This document shows, piece after piece, positions 35,093 through 43,374 of a stretch of 55,314 nucleotides of DNA. Every line of letters starts with the position of its first letter. Positions within the stretch are counted from its first letter, which is position 1. Origin of the DNA: an uncultured Porphyromonadaceae bacterium (lineage in GTDB: Bacteria > Bacteroidota > Bacteroidia > Bacteroidales > Muribaculaceae); NCBI GenBank assembly GCA_900547825.1, contig URII01000011.1, positions 1-55,314 of the forward strand. The letters run 5' to 3'. The position numbers were made by a program, and so were the translations under genes. Below the pieces are notes generated by a model. It was not told the origin of the DNA. It made no database searches and worked only from the letters and a program-made list of their open reading frames with translations.

Positions 35093-35653
35093 TCATTGGG
35101 TGATCTGGCGCGACGGAGGCGCGGGACGGCTGGCTGCCTGCACGAGGCAGTTAAGGCCCGACAGAGCCAATGCGATGCCCGTTATTAGCACCACTATGCT
35201 GCTTATCGTTTTCACAGGGGTGAATGCCAGTACTATTCCGGCCGCTATCATGAGCACAGGCACTATATAGAACGGCCAGAACAACGTTCCCGGACGGGCC
35301 AGGCGCGACATCACCACAATGGTGTATATGCCATACAGAGCCAGCACAGCTGCAAACAGATACACGATGAACCCTACCAGCACATCAGGAATGGCCACCA
35401 TCACAATGCCGAGTGCCAGCGCTCCGAGATTGACGACCATGGAGCCGTCGATATATGCTCCTCCGGCATTGGCTTTCATGCGCCTGTAATGTATCCAGGT
35501 CCATATGATGTTGAACAGCGACGGCACAATGAACATCACTCCGAGGAGAATAACCACCCACGAGAGCACATCGGCCCTCTGGTGCAGGATAATCAGCGCT
35601 ATGCCCACGGCAAGCATGATTATCGGGGTAAGGATATAGACTTTTTTACTCAT
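35093..35653 (-). CDS. DUF308/HdeD-like membrane protein
   Basis: A 186-residue protein from the ATG at 35653 (MSKKVYILTPI). An earlier in-frame ATG at 35716 lies inside the rplQ terminator hairpin and was rejected. About six membrane segments occur in pairs (LTPIIMLAVGIALIIL, VVILLGVMFIVPSLF, GALALGIVMVAIPDVLVGFI, LFAAVLALYGIYTIVV, YIVPVLMIAAGIVLAF, SSIVVLITGIALALSG), the DUF308 repeat pattern of HdeD-like proteins. HdeD relates to acid resistance in E. coli, but the wider family has no general role. It stands alone between two terminators. Confidence 0.82.
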   Translation of the reverse strand: MSKKVYILTPIIMLAVGIALIILHQRADVLSWVVILLGVMFIVPSLFNIIWTWIHYRRMKANAGGAYIDGSMVVNLGALALGIVMVAIPDVLVGFIVYLFAAVLALYGIYTIVVMSRLARPGTLFWPFYIVPVLMIAAGIVLAFTPVKTISSIVVLITGIALALSGLNCLVQAASRPAPPSRQITQ

Positions 35654-35697
35654 AGCTGAAACATTTTTATGATTATGTATATAACCATATAACACCG

Positions 35698-35732
35698 CCG
35701 GCCCGTTCAAGTTCATAACTTGGACGGGCCGG
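35698..35732 (-). terminator. terminator of the ribosomal supercluster after rplQ
   Basis: Near-perfect 16-base arms (ccggcccgttcaagtt / aacttggacgggccgg) with a three-base loop lie about 25 bases after the rplQ stop. The minus-strand tail is only moderately T-rich. Confidence 0.8.
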
Positions 35733-35755
35733 GTGAGTAATATTAGAAAGTGGGA

Positions 35756-36238
35756 TTATTCTGCTGCGGGAGCGGCTGCCTCGGTGGCAGGAGCCTCGGC
35801 TGCGGGAGCGGCCTTGGCTTTCTTGCCCGAACGGCGGGTACGCTTGGCTTTCTTCTCGGGCTTGGAGGCGAGCATGTTCTCGTTGTAGTCCACAAGCTCG
35901 ATAAAGCACATCTTGGCATTGTCGCCCAAGCGGTTGCCTGTTTTGAGTATGCGGGTATAACCTCCGGGACGGTCGGCTATCTTCTCTGAAATGTTGCGGA
36001 AAAGCTCCGTAACGGCATATTTGTTCTGAAGATAGCTGAACACGAGGCGGCGGTTGGCCATCGAGTCCTCCTTGGCGCGGTTGATCAGGGGCTCTGCATA
36101 GATACGGAGCGCCTTGGCCTTGGCAAGGGTGGTGAAAATGCGCTTGCGCATGATCAGCGAAATGGTCATGTTCGCAAGCAGGGCCTCACGGTGAGCCTTG
36201 GTGCGGCCAAGATGGTTGAATTTCTTATTGTGTCTCAT
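35756..36238 (-). CDS. rplQ: 50S ribosomal protein L17
   Basis: The product has 160 residues. The core (1-125) is typical L17: MRHNKKFNHLGRTKAHREAL, NRAKEDSMANRR and RPGGYTRILKTGNRLGDNA. The tail (about 126-160) is Lys/Ala/Glu-rich (KAKAAPAAEAPATEAAAP), a low-complexity extension common in Bacteroidota L17. L17 lies near the exit of the peptide tunnel. It is the last gene of the supercluster, directly after rpoA, and is followed by a strong terminator. Confidence 0.95.
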   Translation of the reverse strand: MRHNKKFNHLGRTKAHREALLANMTISLIMRKRIFTTLAKAKALRIYAEPLINRAKEDSMANRRLVFSYLQNKYAVTELFRNISEKIADRPGGYTRILKTGNRLGDNAKMCFIELVDYNENMLASKPEKKAKRTRRSGKKAKAAPAAEAPATEAAAPAAE

Positions 36239-36248
36239 CGTTTATTGT

Positions 36249-37241
36249 CTATTCTTTATCTAATTTATACTTTGAAATATCCATCCCGAACGACAGGTTG
36301 AGGTTGGCCAGCAGCTCGTCAAGTTCAGTAAGGGACTTCTTGCCGAAGTTGCGGAACTTCAACAGATCAGTCTTGTTGAACACAACGAGCTCGCCGAGTG
36401 TCTCCACTTCGGCGCTCTTGAGGCAGTTGAGGGCACGGACTGAAAGATCCATGTCGACAAGTTTGCTCTTGAGCAGCTGGCGCATGTGGAGCACCTCTTC
36501 GTCGAATTCCTCATTGTCGCCCATCTCGTTGGTCTCGATGGTGATTTTTTCATCGCTGAAGAGCATGAAATGATGTATGAGGATCTTGGCGGCCTCCTTG
36601 AGTGCGTCCTTGGGAAGTATCGAACCGTTAGTGGTGATTTCAAGCGTCAGTTTGTCATAGTCAGTCTTTTGGTCAACGCGGAAGTTGTCAACTGTATACT
36701 TGACGTTCTTGATGGGCGTATAGATGGAGTCGATAGCCAGCGTGTGGATATCGTCGGTGGGCTTGCGGTTCTCTTCCGCAGGCACCCATCCGCGCCCTTT
36801 GTTGATTGTCAGCTCTATGTTGAAGCTTGCCGTGGGATCCAAATGACAGATGACGAGCTCCGGATTCAATACCTCGAATCCTGAAAGCGCCTCACCTATG
36901 TCACCGGCCTTGAACACCTCCTTGCCTGTCACAGTGATGGATGCTGTCTCAGCTTCCGTGTCCTCGACAATCTGCTTGAGGTCCACCTTCTTGAGATTGA
37001 GGATGATATTGGTCACATCCTCGATCACACCGGGTATGGTGTCAAACTCGTGGCTCACGCCGTCGATCTTGATCGACGAGATTGCGAAACCCTCGAGCGA
37101 CGACAGCAGGATGCGGCGCAGCGCATTGCCGATCGTGATACCATAGCCGGGTTCAAGCGGCTTAAACTCAAACTTGCCAAAGGAGTTGTCGGCTTCCAAC
37201 ATCAACACTTTGTCAGGTTTCTGGAATGCTAAAATAGCCAT
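36249..37241 (-). CDS. rpoA: RNA polymerase subunit alpha
   Basis: A 330-residue protein. The N-terminal dimerisation domain (about 1-230) includes LEPGYGITIGNALRRILLSS; the linker is acidic (DNEEFDEEV). The C-terminal domain (about 255-320) includes LDMDLSVRALNCLKSAEVET and FGKKSLTELDELL, which contact DNA UP elements and activators. It starts assembly of the polymerase core. It sits between rpsD and rplQ, the normal alpha-operon order. Confidence 0.98.
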   Translation of the reverse strand: MAILAFQKPDKVLMLEADNSFGKFEFKPLEPGYGITIGNALRRILLSSLEGFAISSIKIDGVSHEFDTIPGVIEDVTNIILNLKKVDLKQIVEDTEAETASITVTGKEVFKAGDIGEALSGFEVLNPELVICHLDPTASFNIELTINKGRGWVPAEENRKPTDDIHTLAIDSIYTPIKNVKYTVDNFRVDQKTDYDKLTLEITTNGSILPKDALKEAAKILIHHFMLFSDEKITIETNEMGDNEEFDEEVLHMRQLLKSKLVDMDLSVRALNCLKSAEVETLGELVVFNKTDLLKFRNFGKKSLTELDELLANLNLSFGMDISKYKLDKE

Positions 37242-37265
37242 ACGGATCTTATGTGTTAAAATTGA

Positions 37266-37871
37266 TTACTTAGAATACAACTCGACGATGAGCTGCTCCT
37301 TGATGTTCTCGGGGATGTCCTCGCGGGCGGGCACATGCAGAAGCTTGCCGGCCTTCACGCTCTCATCCCACTCGATCCAAGGATACTTGCTGTGGTTGAA
37401 TCCTGCAAGAGCGTCCTGGATTACTTCAAGCGATTTTGATTTTTCACGCACACCTACCACGTCGCCTGGCTTTACGGCATAGGAAGCGATGTTGACCACT
37501 TCGCCGTTCACCGTAATATGGCGGTGAAGCACGAGCTGACGGGCTGCGGCACGTGTGGGAGCTATTCCGAGACGATAGACAACGTTGTCAAGACGGCTCT
37601 CGAGCAGCTGAAGAAGGATCTCACCGGTGATACCCTTCATGCGCGATGCTTTGTCAAACATGTTGCGGAACTGCTTCTCGAGCACACCGTATGTGTACTT
37701 GGCTTTCTGTTTTTCACGAAGCTGGACACCATATTCCGAAGTTTTCCTTCTCTTGTTGGCGCCATGCTGGCCCGGGGGGAAGTTCCTCTTTGCAAGAACT
37801 TTGTCTTCGCCGAAGATAGGCTCCCCGAATTTACGGGCAATTCTGGATTTGGGTCCTGTATATCTGGCCAT
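37266..37871 (-). CDS. rpsD: 30S ribosomal protein S4
   Basis: A 201-residue protein that starts MARYTGPKSRIARKFGEPIF and carries the S4 RNA-binding domain ESRLDNVVYRLGIAPTRAAA followed by QLVLHRHITVNGEVVNIASY. S4 starts 30S assembly on the 5' domain of 16S rRNA. The zinc cysteines of some S4 proteins are absent (C- form). A long structured spacer lies just upstream; in other bacteria S4 represses its own mRNA, so this spacer may be its target. Confidence 0.97.
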   Translation of the reverse strand: MARYTGPKSRIARKFGEPIFGEDKVLAKRNFPPGQHGANKRRKTSEYGVQLREKQKAKYTYGVLEKQFRNMFDKASRMKGITGEILLQLLESRLDNVVYRLGIAPTRAAARQLVLHRHITVNGEVVNIASYAVKPGDVVGVREKSKSLEVIQDALAGFNHSKYPWIEWDESVKAGKLLHVPAREDIPENIKEQLIVELYSK

Positions 37872-38113
37872 TGTTTTTTCGTTTTGTTGCGGGCTTTGCG
37901 GGGTTGCCGGCGCCGGGAGGCTCTCTTAGTGCAGCCGCGATCCTCTATCTGTTTGGCACCGCACGCGATGCCGGAGGATCTATTCACGTTCGAGCAGCTT
38001 CCGTTATGGCTCCTTCGCAGGAGTTAGGCCCGACGGTCCGCAGGGGATCCGCTTGTTAATGAAATTTTACGGGATATTGTTGATTCCTTTGTTGATTGCG
38101 TACTGATACGTCA
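37872..38113 (-). promoter_or_regulatory. structured spacer upstream of rpsD, candidate S4 autoregulatory leader
   Basis: A gap of about 240 bases in a cluster where gaps are usually 5-40. Arms gatcctc (37939-37945) and gaggatc (37974-37980) enclose an inner stem ggca/tgcc (37955-37958 with 37969-37972). A further ctcc/ggag hairpin lies nearer rpsK (about 38010-38023). No convincing ORF or -7 element was seen on the minus strand. Confidence 0.45.
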
Positions 38114-38503
38114 TTATACGCGACGACGCTTGGGAGGACGGCATCCGTTGTGGGGAAGCGGAGTGACATCGATGATCTCTGTCACTTCTATGCCGGCGCC
38201 GTGGATGGTGCGTATAGCTGATTCACGACCGTTGCCGGGACCCTTTACGTAAGCTTTTACTTTTCTCAGGCCCAGGTCATATGCCACCTTGGCACAATCC
38301 TGAGCGGCCATCTGTGCTGCATAGGGTGTGTTCTTTTTCGAACCGCGGAATCCCATCTTGCCGGCACTTGACCAGGAAATCACTTGTCCCTCGCTGTTGG
38401 CCAGGCACACGATGATGTTGTTGAAAGAGGAGTGCACGTGGAGCTGCCCTGCGGCATCTACCTTTACGTTTCTCTTCTTAGCTGCGACTGTCTTTTTTGC
38501 CAT
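38114..38503 (-). CDS. rpsK: 30S ribosomal protein S11
   Basis: A 129-residue protein with HVHSSFNNIIVCLANSEGQV, SSAGKMGFRGSKKNTPYAAQ and GAGIEVTEIIDVTPLPHNGC, ending in RPPKRRRV. S11 forms the platform of the 30S subunit near the mRNA exit. It follows rpsM after a short gap. Confidence 0.98.
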   Translation of the reverse strand: MAKKTVAAKKRNVKVDAAGQLHVHSSFNNIIVCLANSEGQVISWSSAGKMGFRGSKKNTPYAAQMAAQDCAKVAYDLGLRKVKAYVKGPGNGRESAIRTIHGAGIEVTEIIDVTPLPHNGCRPPKRRRV

Positions 38504-38516
38504 GTTGTGTTATTTA

Positions 38517-38897
38517 TTATTTAGTAGCTTTCTTCTTGTTGGCGACTGTTTTCTTGCGGCCCTTGCGTGTACGGGCGTTGTTCTTTGTGCTTTGGCCACG
38601 TACGGGAAGACCGATACGGTGACGGATGCCACGGTAGCAGCCTATATCCATAAGACGCTTGATGTGAAGCTGGATCTCGCTGCGGAGGTCACCTTCCACC
38701 TTGTAGCCGGCTGAAATGACTTCACGCACAGCTGCTGCCTGGGCGTCGGTCCAGTCCTTTACCTTGATGTCTTTGTCAACACCTGCCTTCTCAAGAATTG
38801 AGTTGGCTGCGCTGCGGCCTATACCGAATATATAGGTCAGGGCTATTTCGCCCCTCTTATTCTGGGGGAGGTCAACTCCCACAATTCTTACTGCCAT
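38517..38897 (-). CDS. rpsM: 30S ribosomal protein S13
   Basis: A 126-residue protein that starts MAVRIVGVDLPQNKRGEIAL and carries GIGRSAANSILEKAGV, GCYRGIRHRIGLPVRGQSTK and a lysine-rich tail that contacts the P-site tRNA. S13 lies at the head of the 30S subunit. It has its own strong promoter, so the genes from rpsM to rplQ can be made apart from the upstream ones. Confidence 0.98.
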   Translation of the reverse strand: MAVRIVGVDLPQNKRGEIALTYIFGIGRSAANSILEKAGVDKDIKVKDWTDAQAAAVREVISAGYKVEGDLRSEIQLHIKRLMDIGCYRGIRHRIGLPVRGQSTKNNARTRKGRKKTVANKKKATK

Positions 38898-39143
38898 AGA
38901 TGTCTATAAGGTTGAATTTTTTTGCAAAAGTAATAAATTTAAGTGTCGTTTCAAAATCGCCTGAAACCTAATGCCGCGGACTTGTGCGCCCTCTCACTCC
39001 GCAAGGCGGACTGAAGCGCAGCCTCGGATCAAGCTATACAATTGGCGGATAGGTGCTTACGGCAAAATTCAGGCCTTGGGCACAATCTCTGACGCTTAAC
39101 TGTAAGACTTTTGTTTTGTGATAGTTTATTACTCGGTTGAGAA
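38898..39143 (-). other. long spacer between rpmJ and rpsM with hairpins and an internal promoter
   Basis: About 245 bases. A nested hairpin has the outer stem tgcgc/gcgca (38985-38989 with 39016-39020) and inner stem tccgc/gcgga (38998-39002 with 39006-39010). The rpsM promoter lies between it and rpsM. The hairpin could slow upstream transcripts, or be a control site for mRNA that reads through. Confidence 0.5.
38925..38956 (-). promoter_or_regulatory. internal promoter of rpsM-rpsK-rpsD-rpoA-rplQ
   Basis: On the minus strand TTTTG (38952-38956) and TACTTTTG (38925-38932) are 19 bases apart, a full Bacteroidota consensus, about 30 bases before the rpsM start. Confidence 0.85.
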
Positions 39144-39260
39144 TTATCCCTGACGCTGTTTGTACTTGGGATTCTTTTTGTTGATCACATAAAGGCGACC
39201 CTTGCGGCGTACGATCTTGCTGTCCGGGGTGCGCTTCTTGACTGAGGCTCTTACTTTCAT
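39144..39260 (-). CDS. rpmJ: 50S ribosomal protein L36
   Basis: A 38-residue basic protein: MKVRASVKKRTPDSKIVRRK, then GRLYVINKKNPKYKQRQG. The length and end are those of L36. The zinc-binding cysteines of the C+ form are missing, so it is the C- type. It lies between infA and the spacer before rpsM, its usual place. Confidence 0.95.
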   Translation of the reverse strand: MKVRASVKKRTPDSKIVRRKGRLYVINKKNPKYKQRQG

Positions 39261-39289
39261 TTCTGTATTGTCGTTTTTTGATTTTCTTA

Positions 39290-39508
39290 TTATTTGTAAC
39301 GGAATGCTATGCGTCCTTTCGTCAGGTCATAGGGCGTAAGCTCCACCCTCACCCTGTCGCCGGGAAGTATCTTGATGTAGTGCATCCTCATTTTCCCGGA
39401 AATATGGGCGGTGAGTTCATGCCCGTTTTCCAGTTCAACGCGGAACATCGCGTTGCTCAACGCTTCCACTATCACTCCGTCCTGTTCTATCGGCGCTTGT
39501 TTTGCCAT
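39290..39508 (-). CDS. infA: translation initiation factor IF-1
   Basis: A 72-residue OB-fold protein that starts MAKQAPIEQDGVIVEALSNA and carries FRVELENGHELTAHISGKMR and LTPYDLTKGRIAFRYK. IF-1 blocks the A site during initiation. It follows map and precedes rpmJ, the standard order. Confidence 0.98.
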   Translation of the reverse strand: MAKQAPIEQDGVIVEALSNAMFRVELENGHELTAHISGKMRMHYIKILPGDRVRVELTPYDLTKGRIAFRYK

Positions 39509-39576
39509 GTTCTGATTTCAGTAGTTGTTTTTAGGATTTTCTTACAATTTCATTACGCAACCAGTGCCGGAGCTGT

Positions 39577-40389
39577 TCAGCGTTCGGCTTCCGGAGCTCC
39601 GTCATAGAGAGCCGGATTGCGCTTTACGGCTTCATCGATATACTCGAATGTGGTCATGAGCCGGGTCTCGCCATGAAGTATGGCCACGGTGTGCTCATAG
39701 TGGGCCGAGGGCTTGCGGTCGCGTGTGCGACATGTCCACCCGTCGCGTTCTATCACTATGTTGCGGCTACCGAGGTTGACCATAGGCTCTATGGCTATGC
39801 ACATGCCGTTTTTGATCAGCGCGCCGGTGCCGCGGCGTCCGTAGTTTGGCACTTCGGGATCTTCATGCATGCTCCGGCCTATACCGTGGCCGCACATCTC
39901 GCGCACCACAGTGTAACCGTGGCGTTCGCAATATGTCTGCACGGCGTTGGCTATATCGCCTATCCGGGCTCCTTCGCGGCAAGCGTCAATGCCTTTATAG
40001 AGCGAGTTGCGGGTAACCCGGCAGAGATCGCGCACCTTGGCATCCACATCGCCCACCATGAAGGTGAAGCACATGTCGCCGTTATAGCCGTTAAGCGTAC
40101 CGACAATGTCAAGTCCCACGATATCGCCGTCGCGCAGTTCGTAGGCCGAAGGGAATCCGTGGACCACCACTTCGTTGACTTCTATGCAGAGTGTGCCGGG
40201 GAAACCCTGATAACCGAGGCACGCAGGTATACCCCCGTTGTCGAGGATATACTCACGTGCTATGTTATCAAGCCTGAGAGTTGTTACTCCCGGAGCTATG
40301 GCAGAGGCCACTTCGGCCAGGGCACGGCTCACGAGAAGTCCCGCCTCCCGCATTTTTTCAATTTCTTCCGGTGTCTTCAGATATATCAT
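39577..40389 (-). CDS. map: methionine aminopeptidase, type I
   Basis: A 270-residue enzyme that removes the first methionine from new proteins. The metal ligands are visible: two aspartates in GLDIVGTLNGYNGDMCFTF, a histidine in GHGIGRSMHEDPEVPNYG, and glutamates in AIEPM and HYEHTVAI. Length matches type Ia. It lies between secY and infA in the spc operon, where map is found in many bacteria, and is so coupled to ribosome production. Confidence 0.96.
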   Translation of the reverse strand: MIYLKTPEEIEKMREAGLLVSRALAEVASAIAPGVTTLRLDNIAREYILDNGGIPACLGYQGFPGTLCIEVNEVVVHGFPSAYELRDGDIVGLDIVGTLNGYNGDMCFTFMVGDVDAKVRDLCRVTRNSLYKGIDACREGARIGDIANAVQTYCERHGYTVVREMCGHGIGRSMHEDPEVPNYGRRGTGALIKNGMCIAIEPMVNLGSRNIVIERDGWTCRTRDRKPSAHYEHTVAILHGETRLMTTFEYIDEAVKRNPALYDGAPEAER

Positions 40390-40456
40390 CGCGGTGTGAC
40401 TGCGGCTTTATTGAAGATTGGTTGAATTTCCTTGATTTACTTTTCTCAGTTTACGG

Positions 40457-41809
40457 TCAATAAGCGCTGCCGGTGGTGCGGCCTTTTATCTTACCCTCTT
40501 TCATGAGTCCGTCGTAATGGTGCATCATGAGGTGGCTCTCGATCTGCTGGAGGGTGTCGAGCACCACTCCCACGAGAATCAGCAATGATGTGCCGCCGAA
40601 GAACTGCGCGAAGTTCTGGCTTATGCCGAAGAAGCGCGCGAAAGCGGGAAGTATGGCCACAATGCCGAGGAACAGCGATCCGGGCAGTGTGATACGCGAC
40701 ATGATGCTGTCGAGATATTCGGCAGTCTTCTTGCCGGGTTTCACACCGGGTATGAATCCGTTGTTGCGCTTCATCTCTTCTGCCATCTGGGTGGGACGCA
40801 CGGTGATGGCTGTATAGAAGTATGTGAAGGCAACGATCATCCAGAAGTAAACGAAGTTATACCAGAACCCGTTGATGTCGGAGAATGCGGCAAAGAAACC
40901 GCGGCTTGCATCCGATGCTCCCCCGAATCCCGAAAGGGTGATGGGGATGAACATGATGGCCTGGGCGAAGATGATGGGCATAACGCCGGCGGCATTCACT
41001 TTCAAGGGTATATACTGGCGGGCTCCGCCATACTGTTTGTTGCCCACGATACGCTTGGCATACTGCACGGGAACTTTACGGGTGCCCTGCACAAGAAGCA
41101 CGGCGCCTACAGTCACAGCGAACAGCAGGATGATCTCCACGATGAACATCACCAGGCCGCCCTGCGATCCGGTGGATCCGGGAAGACGGCTCGTGAATTC
41201 AAAGAACAGCGCTCCCGGGAGGCGTGCTATGATACCCACGAGGATGATGAAGCTGATACCGTTGCCGATACCGCGGTCAGTGATACGCTCGCCGAGCCAC
41301 ATGATGAACATGGATCCGGCGGCGAGAATCACCGTAAGGTACGCTATTGTCCAGACGCCCATCACAGCCACGGAACCGGCGGCGGCAACCTGCATGTTGA
41401 GGTTCACCAGATATGCCGGACCCTGAAGCAGAAGGATAAGAACTGTGAGATAGCGGGTATACTGGTTTAGTTTCTGGCGTCCGCTCTCACCCTCGCGCTG
41501 CATTTTCTGGAAAGAGGGGAGCACCATGCCGAGCAGCTGGATCACGATGGATGCAGTGATGTAGGGCATGATACCGAGCGCGAAGATGGAGGCCTGCGAG
41601 AATGCTCCGCCGGAGAACATATCGAGCAGCTGCATGAGTCCACTCTTGTTTGTGAACTTGGACAGTGCGTCGAGATCCTCCGGACGGATGCCGGGAAGCA
41701 CCACATAGCAGCCCACGCGGTAAACGAGTACCAGCAGAAGGGTCACCAGCAGGCGCTTTCTCAGCTCCTCGATGGTCCAGATGTTTTTAATTGTCTTTAC
41801 AAAGCTCAT
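40457..41809 (-). CDS. secY: Sec translocon channel subunit SecY
   Basis: A 450-residue protein with ten membrane segments. It starts FVKTIKNIWTIEELRKRLLV and includes the plug region GGAFSQASIFALGIMPYITA, LNQYTRYLTVLI, and the cytosolic loops that bind SecA and the ribosome (KRIVGNKQYGGARQYIPLKV; EEMKRNNGFIPGVKPGKKT). SecY forms the protein-conducting channel. It lies between rplO and map, the conserved place. It exports all the signal-peptide proteins noted elsewhere in this window. Confidence 0.98.
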   Translation of the reverse strand: MSFVKTIKNIWTIEELRKRLLVTLLLVLVYRVGCYVVLPGIRPEDLDALSKFTNKSGLMQLLDMFSGGAFSQASIFALGIMPYITASIVIQLLGMVLPSFQKMQREGESGRQKLNQYTRYLTVLILLLQGPAYLVNLNMQVAAAGSVAVMGVWTIAYLTVILAAGSMFIMWLGERITDRGIGNGISFIILVGIIARLPGALFFEFTSRLPGSTGSQGGLVMFIVEIILLFAVTVGAVLLVQGTRKVPVQYAKRIVGNKQYGGARQYIPLKVNAAGVMPIIFAQAIMFIPITLSGFGGASDASRGFFAAFSDINGFWYNFVYFWMIVAFTYFYTAITVRPTQMAEEMKRNNGFIPGVKPGKKTAEYLDSIMSRITLPGSLFLGIVAILPAFARFFGISQNFAQFFGGTSLLILVGVVLDTLQQIESHLMMHHYDGLMKEGKIKGRTTGSAY

Positions 41810-41818
41810 TGATTATTC

Positions 41819-42265
41819 TTAGATTTTGGTGATTGAACCTCCGGCTTCAACGATAGCTTTCTCTGCGGCTGCGGAGAAGGCGTTGGCCTCTACGGCGAGA
41901 GCGCGGGTCACAGTGCCGTTGGCGAGAATCTTCACCAGCTGGCGGCGGTTGATGAACCCTGCTTCACGGAGTTGCTCCAATCCGATTTTCTCGAGGTTCT
42001 TCGCAGCTGCGAGATCTTCGAGAACGGAGAGATTGATGGCTTTGTAAGCCACGCGGTTGATATTCTTGAAGCCGAATTTGGGCAAACGGCGCTGCAAAGG
42101 CATCTGACCGCCTTCGAAACCGATCTTGCGGCTGTAGCCTGAACGCGATTTTGCACCTTTGTGACCGCGGGTAGATGTACCCCCTTTGCCGGAACCGGGT
42201 CCACGGCCGATACGGGTCTTCTTCCTTACCGATCCTACGGCCGGCTGTAAATTACTTAAGTCCAT
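41819..42265 (-). CDS. rplO: 50S ribosomal protein L15
   Basis: A 148-residue protein that starts MDLSNLQPAVGSVRKKTRIG, then the glycine-rich RGPGSGKGGTSTRGHKGAKS and GFEGGQMPLQRRLPKFGFKN, typical of L15. It ends EKAIVEAGGSITKI. L15 is a late 50S assembly protein. It lies between rpmD and secY. Confidence 0.98.
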   Translation of the reverse strand: MDLSNLQPAVGSVRKKTRIGRGPGSGKGGTSTRGHKGAKSRSGYSRKIGFEGGQMPLQRRLPKFGFKNINRVAYKAINLSVLEDLAAAKNLEKIGLEQLREAGFINRRQLVKILANGTVTRALAVEANAFSAAAEKAIVEAGGSITKI

Positions 42266-42286
42266 GATTGTTCTTAATAATGATTG

Positions 42287-42466
42287 TTATGCCTTGGTCA
42301 CTTCAACAAGGTGACGCACTTTGTTTACCATTCCCATCACAGAGGGGGTGTCTTCTTTCACCACCGTGTGATTCATTTTCCTGATGCCGAGAGCGTCGAG
42401 AGTGCGCTTCTGCACTGCGGGCGCTTTGATGCGGCTCTTTATCTGCTTGATTTTGATCTGTGCCAT
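42287..42466 (-). CDS. rpmD: 50S ribosomal protein L30
   Basis: A 59-residue protein: MAQIKIKQIKSRIKAPAVQK, ALGIRKMNHTVVKEDTP, MVNKVRHLVEV. Both length and motif (LGLRKxNxxV type) fit L30. It lies between rpsE and rplO with short gaps, the normal spc order. Confidence 0.96.
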   Translation of the reverse strand: MAQIKIKQIKSRIKAPAVQKRTLDALGIRKMNHTVVKEDTPSVMGMVNKVRHLVEVTKA

Positions 42467-42486
42467 TGTCGTTAACGTTTCTTTAA

Positions 42487-43005
42487 TTAACCTTTAAACA
42501 CTTTCTCCACAGAGATGCCGCGGTTCTGGGCCACCTGGGCCGGCGAACGCATCTCGTCAAGGGCTGCGATGGTAGCCTTGACCAAGTTGTGGGGGTTCGA
42601 CGAACCTTTCGACTTGGCGAGCACGTCGGTGATGCCGACGCTCTCAAGCACGGCACGCATGGCACCACCGGCTTTCACACCGGTACCGTGGCTTGCGGGC
42701 TTGAGGATGATACGCGAGCCACCGAATTTGGCTGCCTGCTCGTGGGGGATGGTGCCTTTGTGCACGGGCACGCGGATGAGGTTCTTCTTGGCTGCCTCCA
42801 CGCCTTTGGCGATGGCGGCCTGCACCTCGTTGGCCTTGCCGAGGCCCCAGCCTATCACACCGTCCTCGTTGCCCACTACTACAATTGCTGCAAAAGTGAA
42901 TGTACGACCACCTTTGGTAACTTTAGTCACACGGTTGATGGCCACGAGACGGTCCTTCAACTCAAGGTCGCTGGTTGATTTTACTCTGTTATTTCTTTTT
43001 GCCAT
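42487..43005 (-). CDS. rpsE: 30S ribosomal protein S5
   Basis: A 172-residue protein. The first domain holds LKDRLVAINRVTKVTKGGRT and VVVGNEDGVIGWGLGKANEV; the second has PASHGTGVKAGGAMRAVLES and GITDVLAKSKGSSNPHNLVK. S5 helps mRNA unwinding and accuracy. The loop residues near VTKGGRTF are the wild type in appearance. It sits between rplR and rpmD. Confidence 0.98.
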   Translation of the reverse strand: MAKRNNRVKSTSDLELKDRLVAINRVTKVTKGGRTFTFAAIVVVGNEDGVIGWGLGKANEVQAAIAKGVEAAKKNLIRVPVHKGTIPHEQAAKFGGSRIILKPASHGTGVKAGGAMRAVLESVGITDVLAKSKGSSNPHNLVKATIAALDEMRSPAQVAQNRGISVEKVFKG

Positions 43006-43013
43006 GATGTCTC

Positions 43014-43355
43014 TTAGAATTTAAGTCCGCCCTGACGTGCGCCGTCAGCCAATGATTTTACTCGGCCATGGAAAAGGTAACCGTTGCGGTCAAACACCAC
43101 TTCGGTGATACCGGCGGCGAGGGCCTTCTTGGCCACAGCTTCGCCCACCTTGGCTGCTATCTCTGTTTTCGTTCCTTCGGCCACGCCTGCTGACGAAGCG
43201 CTCACGAGGGTAGTTCCGGCCAGGTCGTCGATAAGCTGTACGTAGATCTGCTTGTTGCTGCGGAACACCGTCATGCGGGGACGGGCTGCAGTGCCGGAGA
43301 TGCGACCGCGGATGCGGGTCTTAATCTTGTTTCTGCGTTGTATTTTAGAAAACAT
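43014..43355 (-). CDS. rplR: 50S ribosomal protein L18
   Basis: A 113-residue protein, one of the 5S rRNA binders with L5 and L25. It has IRGRISGTAARPRMTVFRSN, KQIYVQLIDDLAGTTLVSAS and the end FDRNGYLFHGRVKSLADGAR. It lies between rplF and rpsE. Confidence 0.98.
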   Translation of the reverse strand: MFSKIQRRNKIKTRIRGRISGTAARPRMTVFRSNKQIYVQLIDDLAGTTLVSASSAGVAEGTKTEIAAKVGEAVAKKALAAGITEVVFDRNGYLFHGRVKSLADGARQGGLKF

Positions 43356-43374
43356 AATTCAATCGGTTTAAAGA

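Noticed and set aside
35653..35716. Upstream start for the DUF308 gene at 35716
   Set aside because: The extra residues are encoded inside the strong rplQ terminator hairpin and do not resemble the family.
37871..38059. Short plus-strand open frame in the rpsK-rpsD spacer
   Set aside because: It runs against all surrounding genes, has no promoter and overlaps the hairpins; the spacer reads better as RNA structure.
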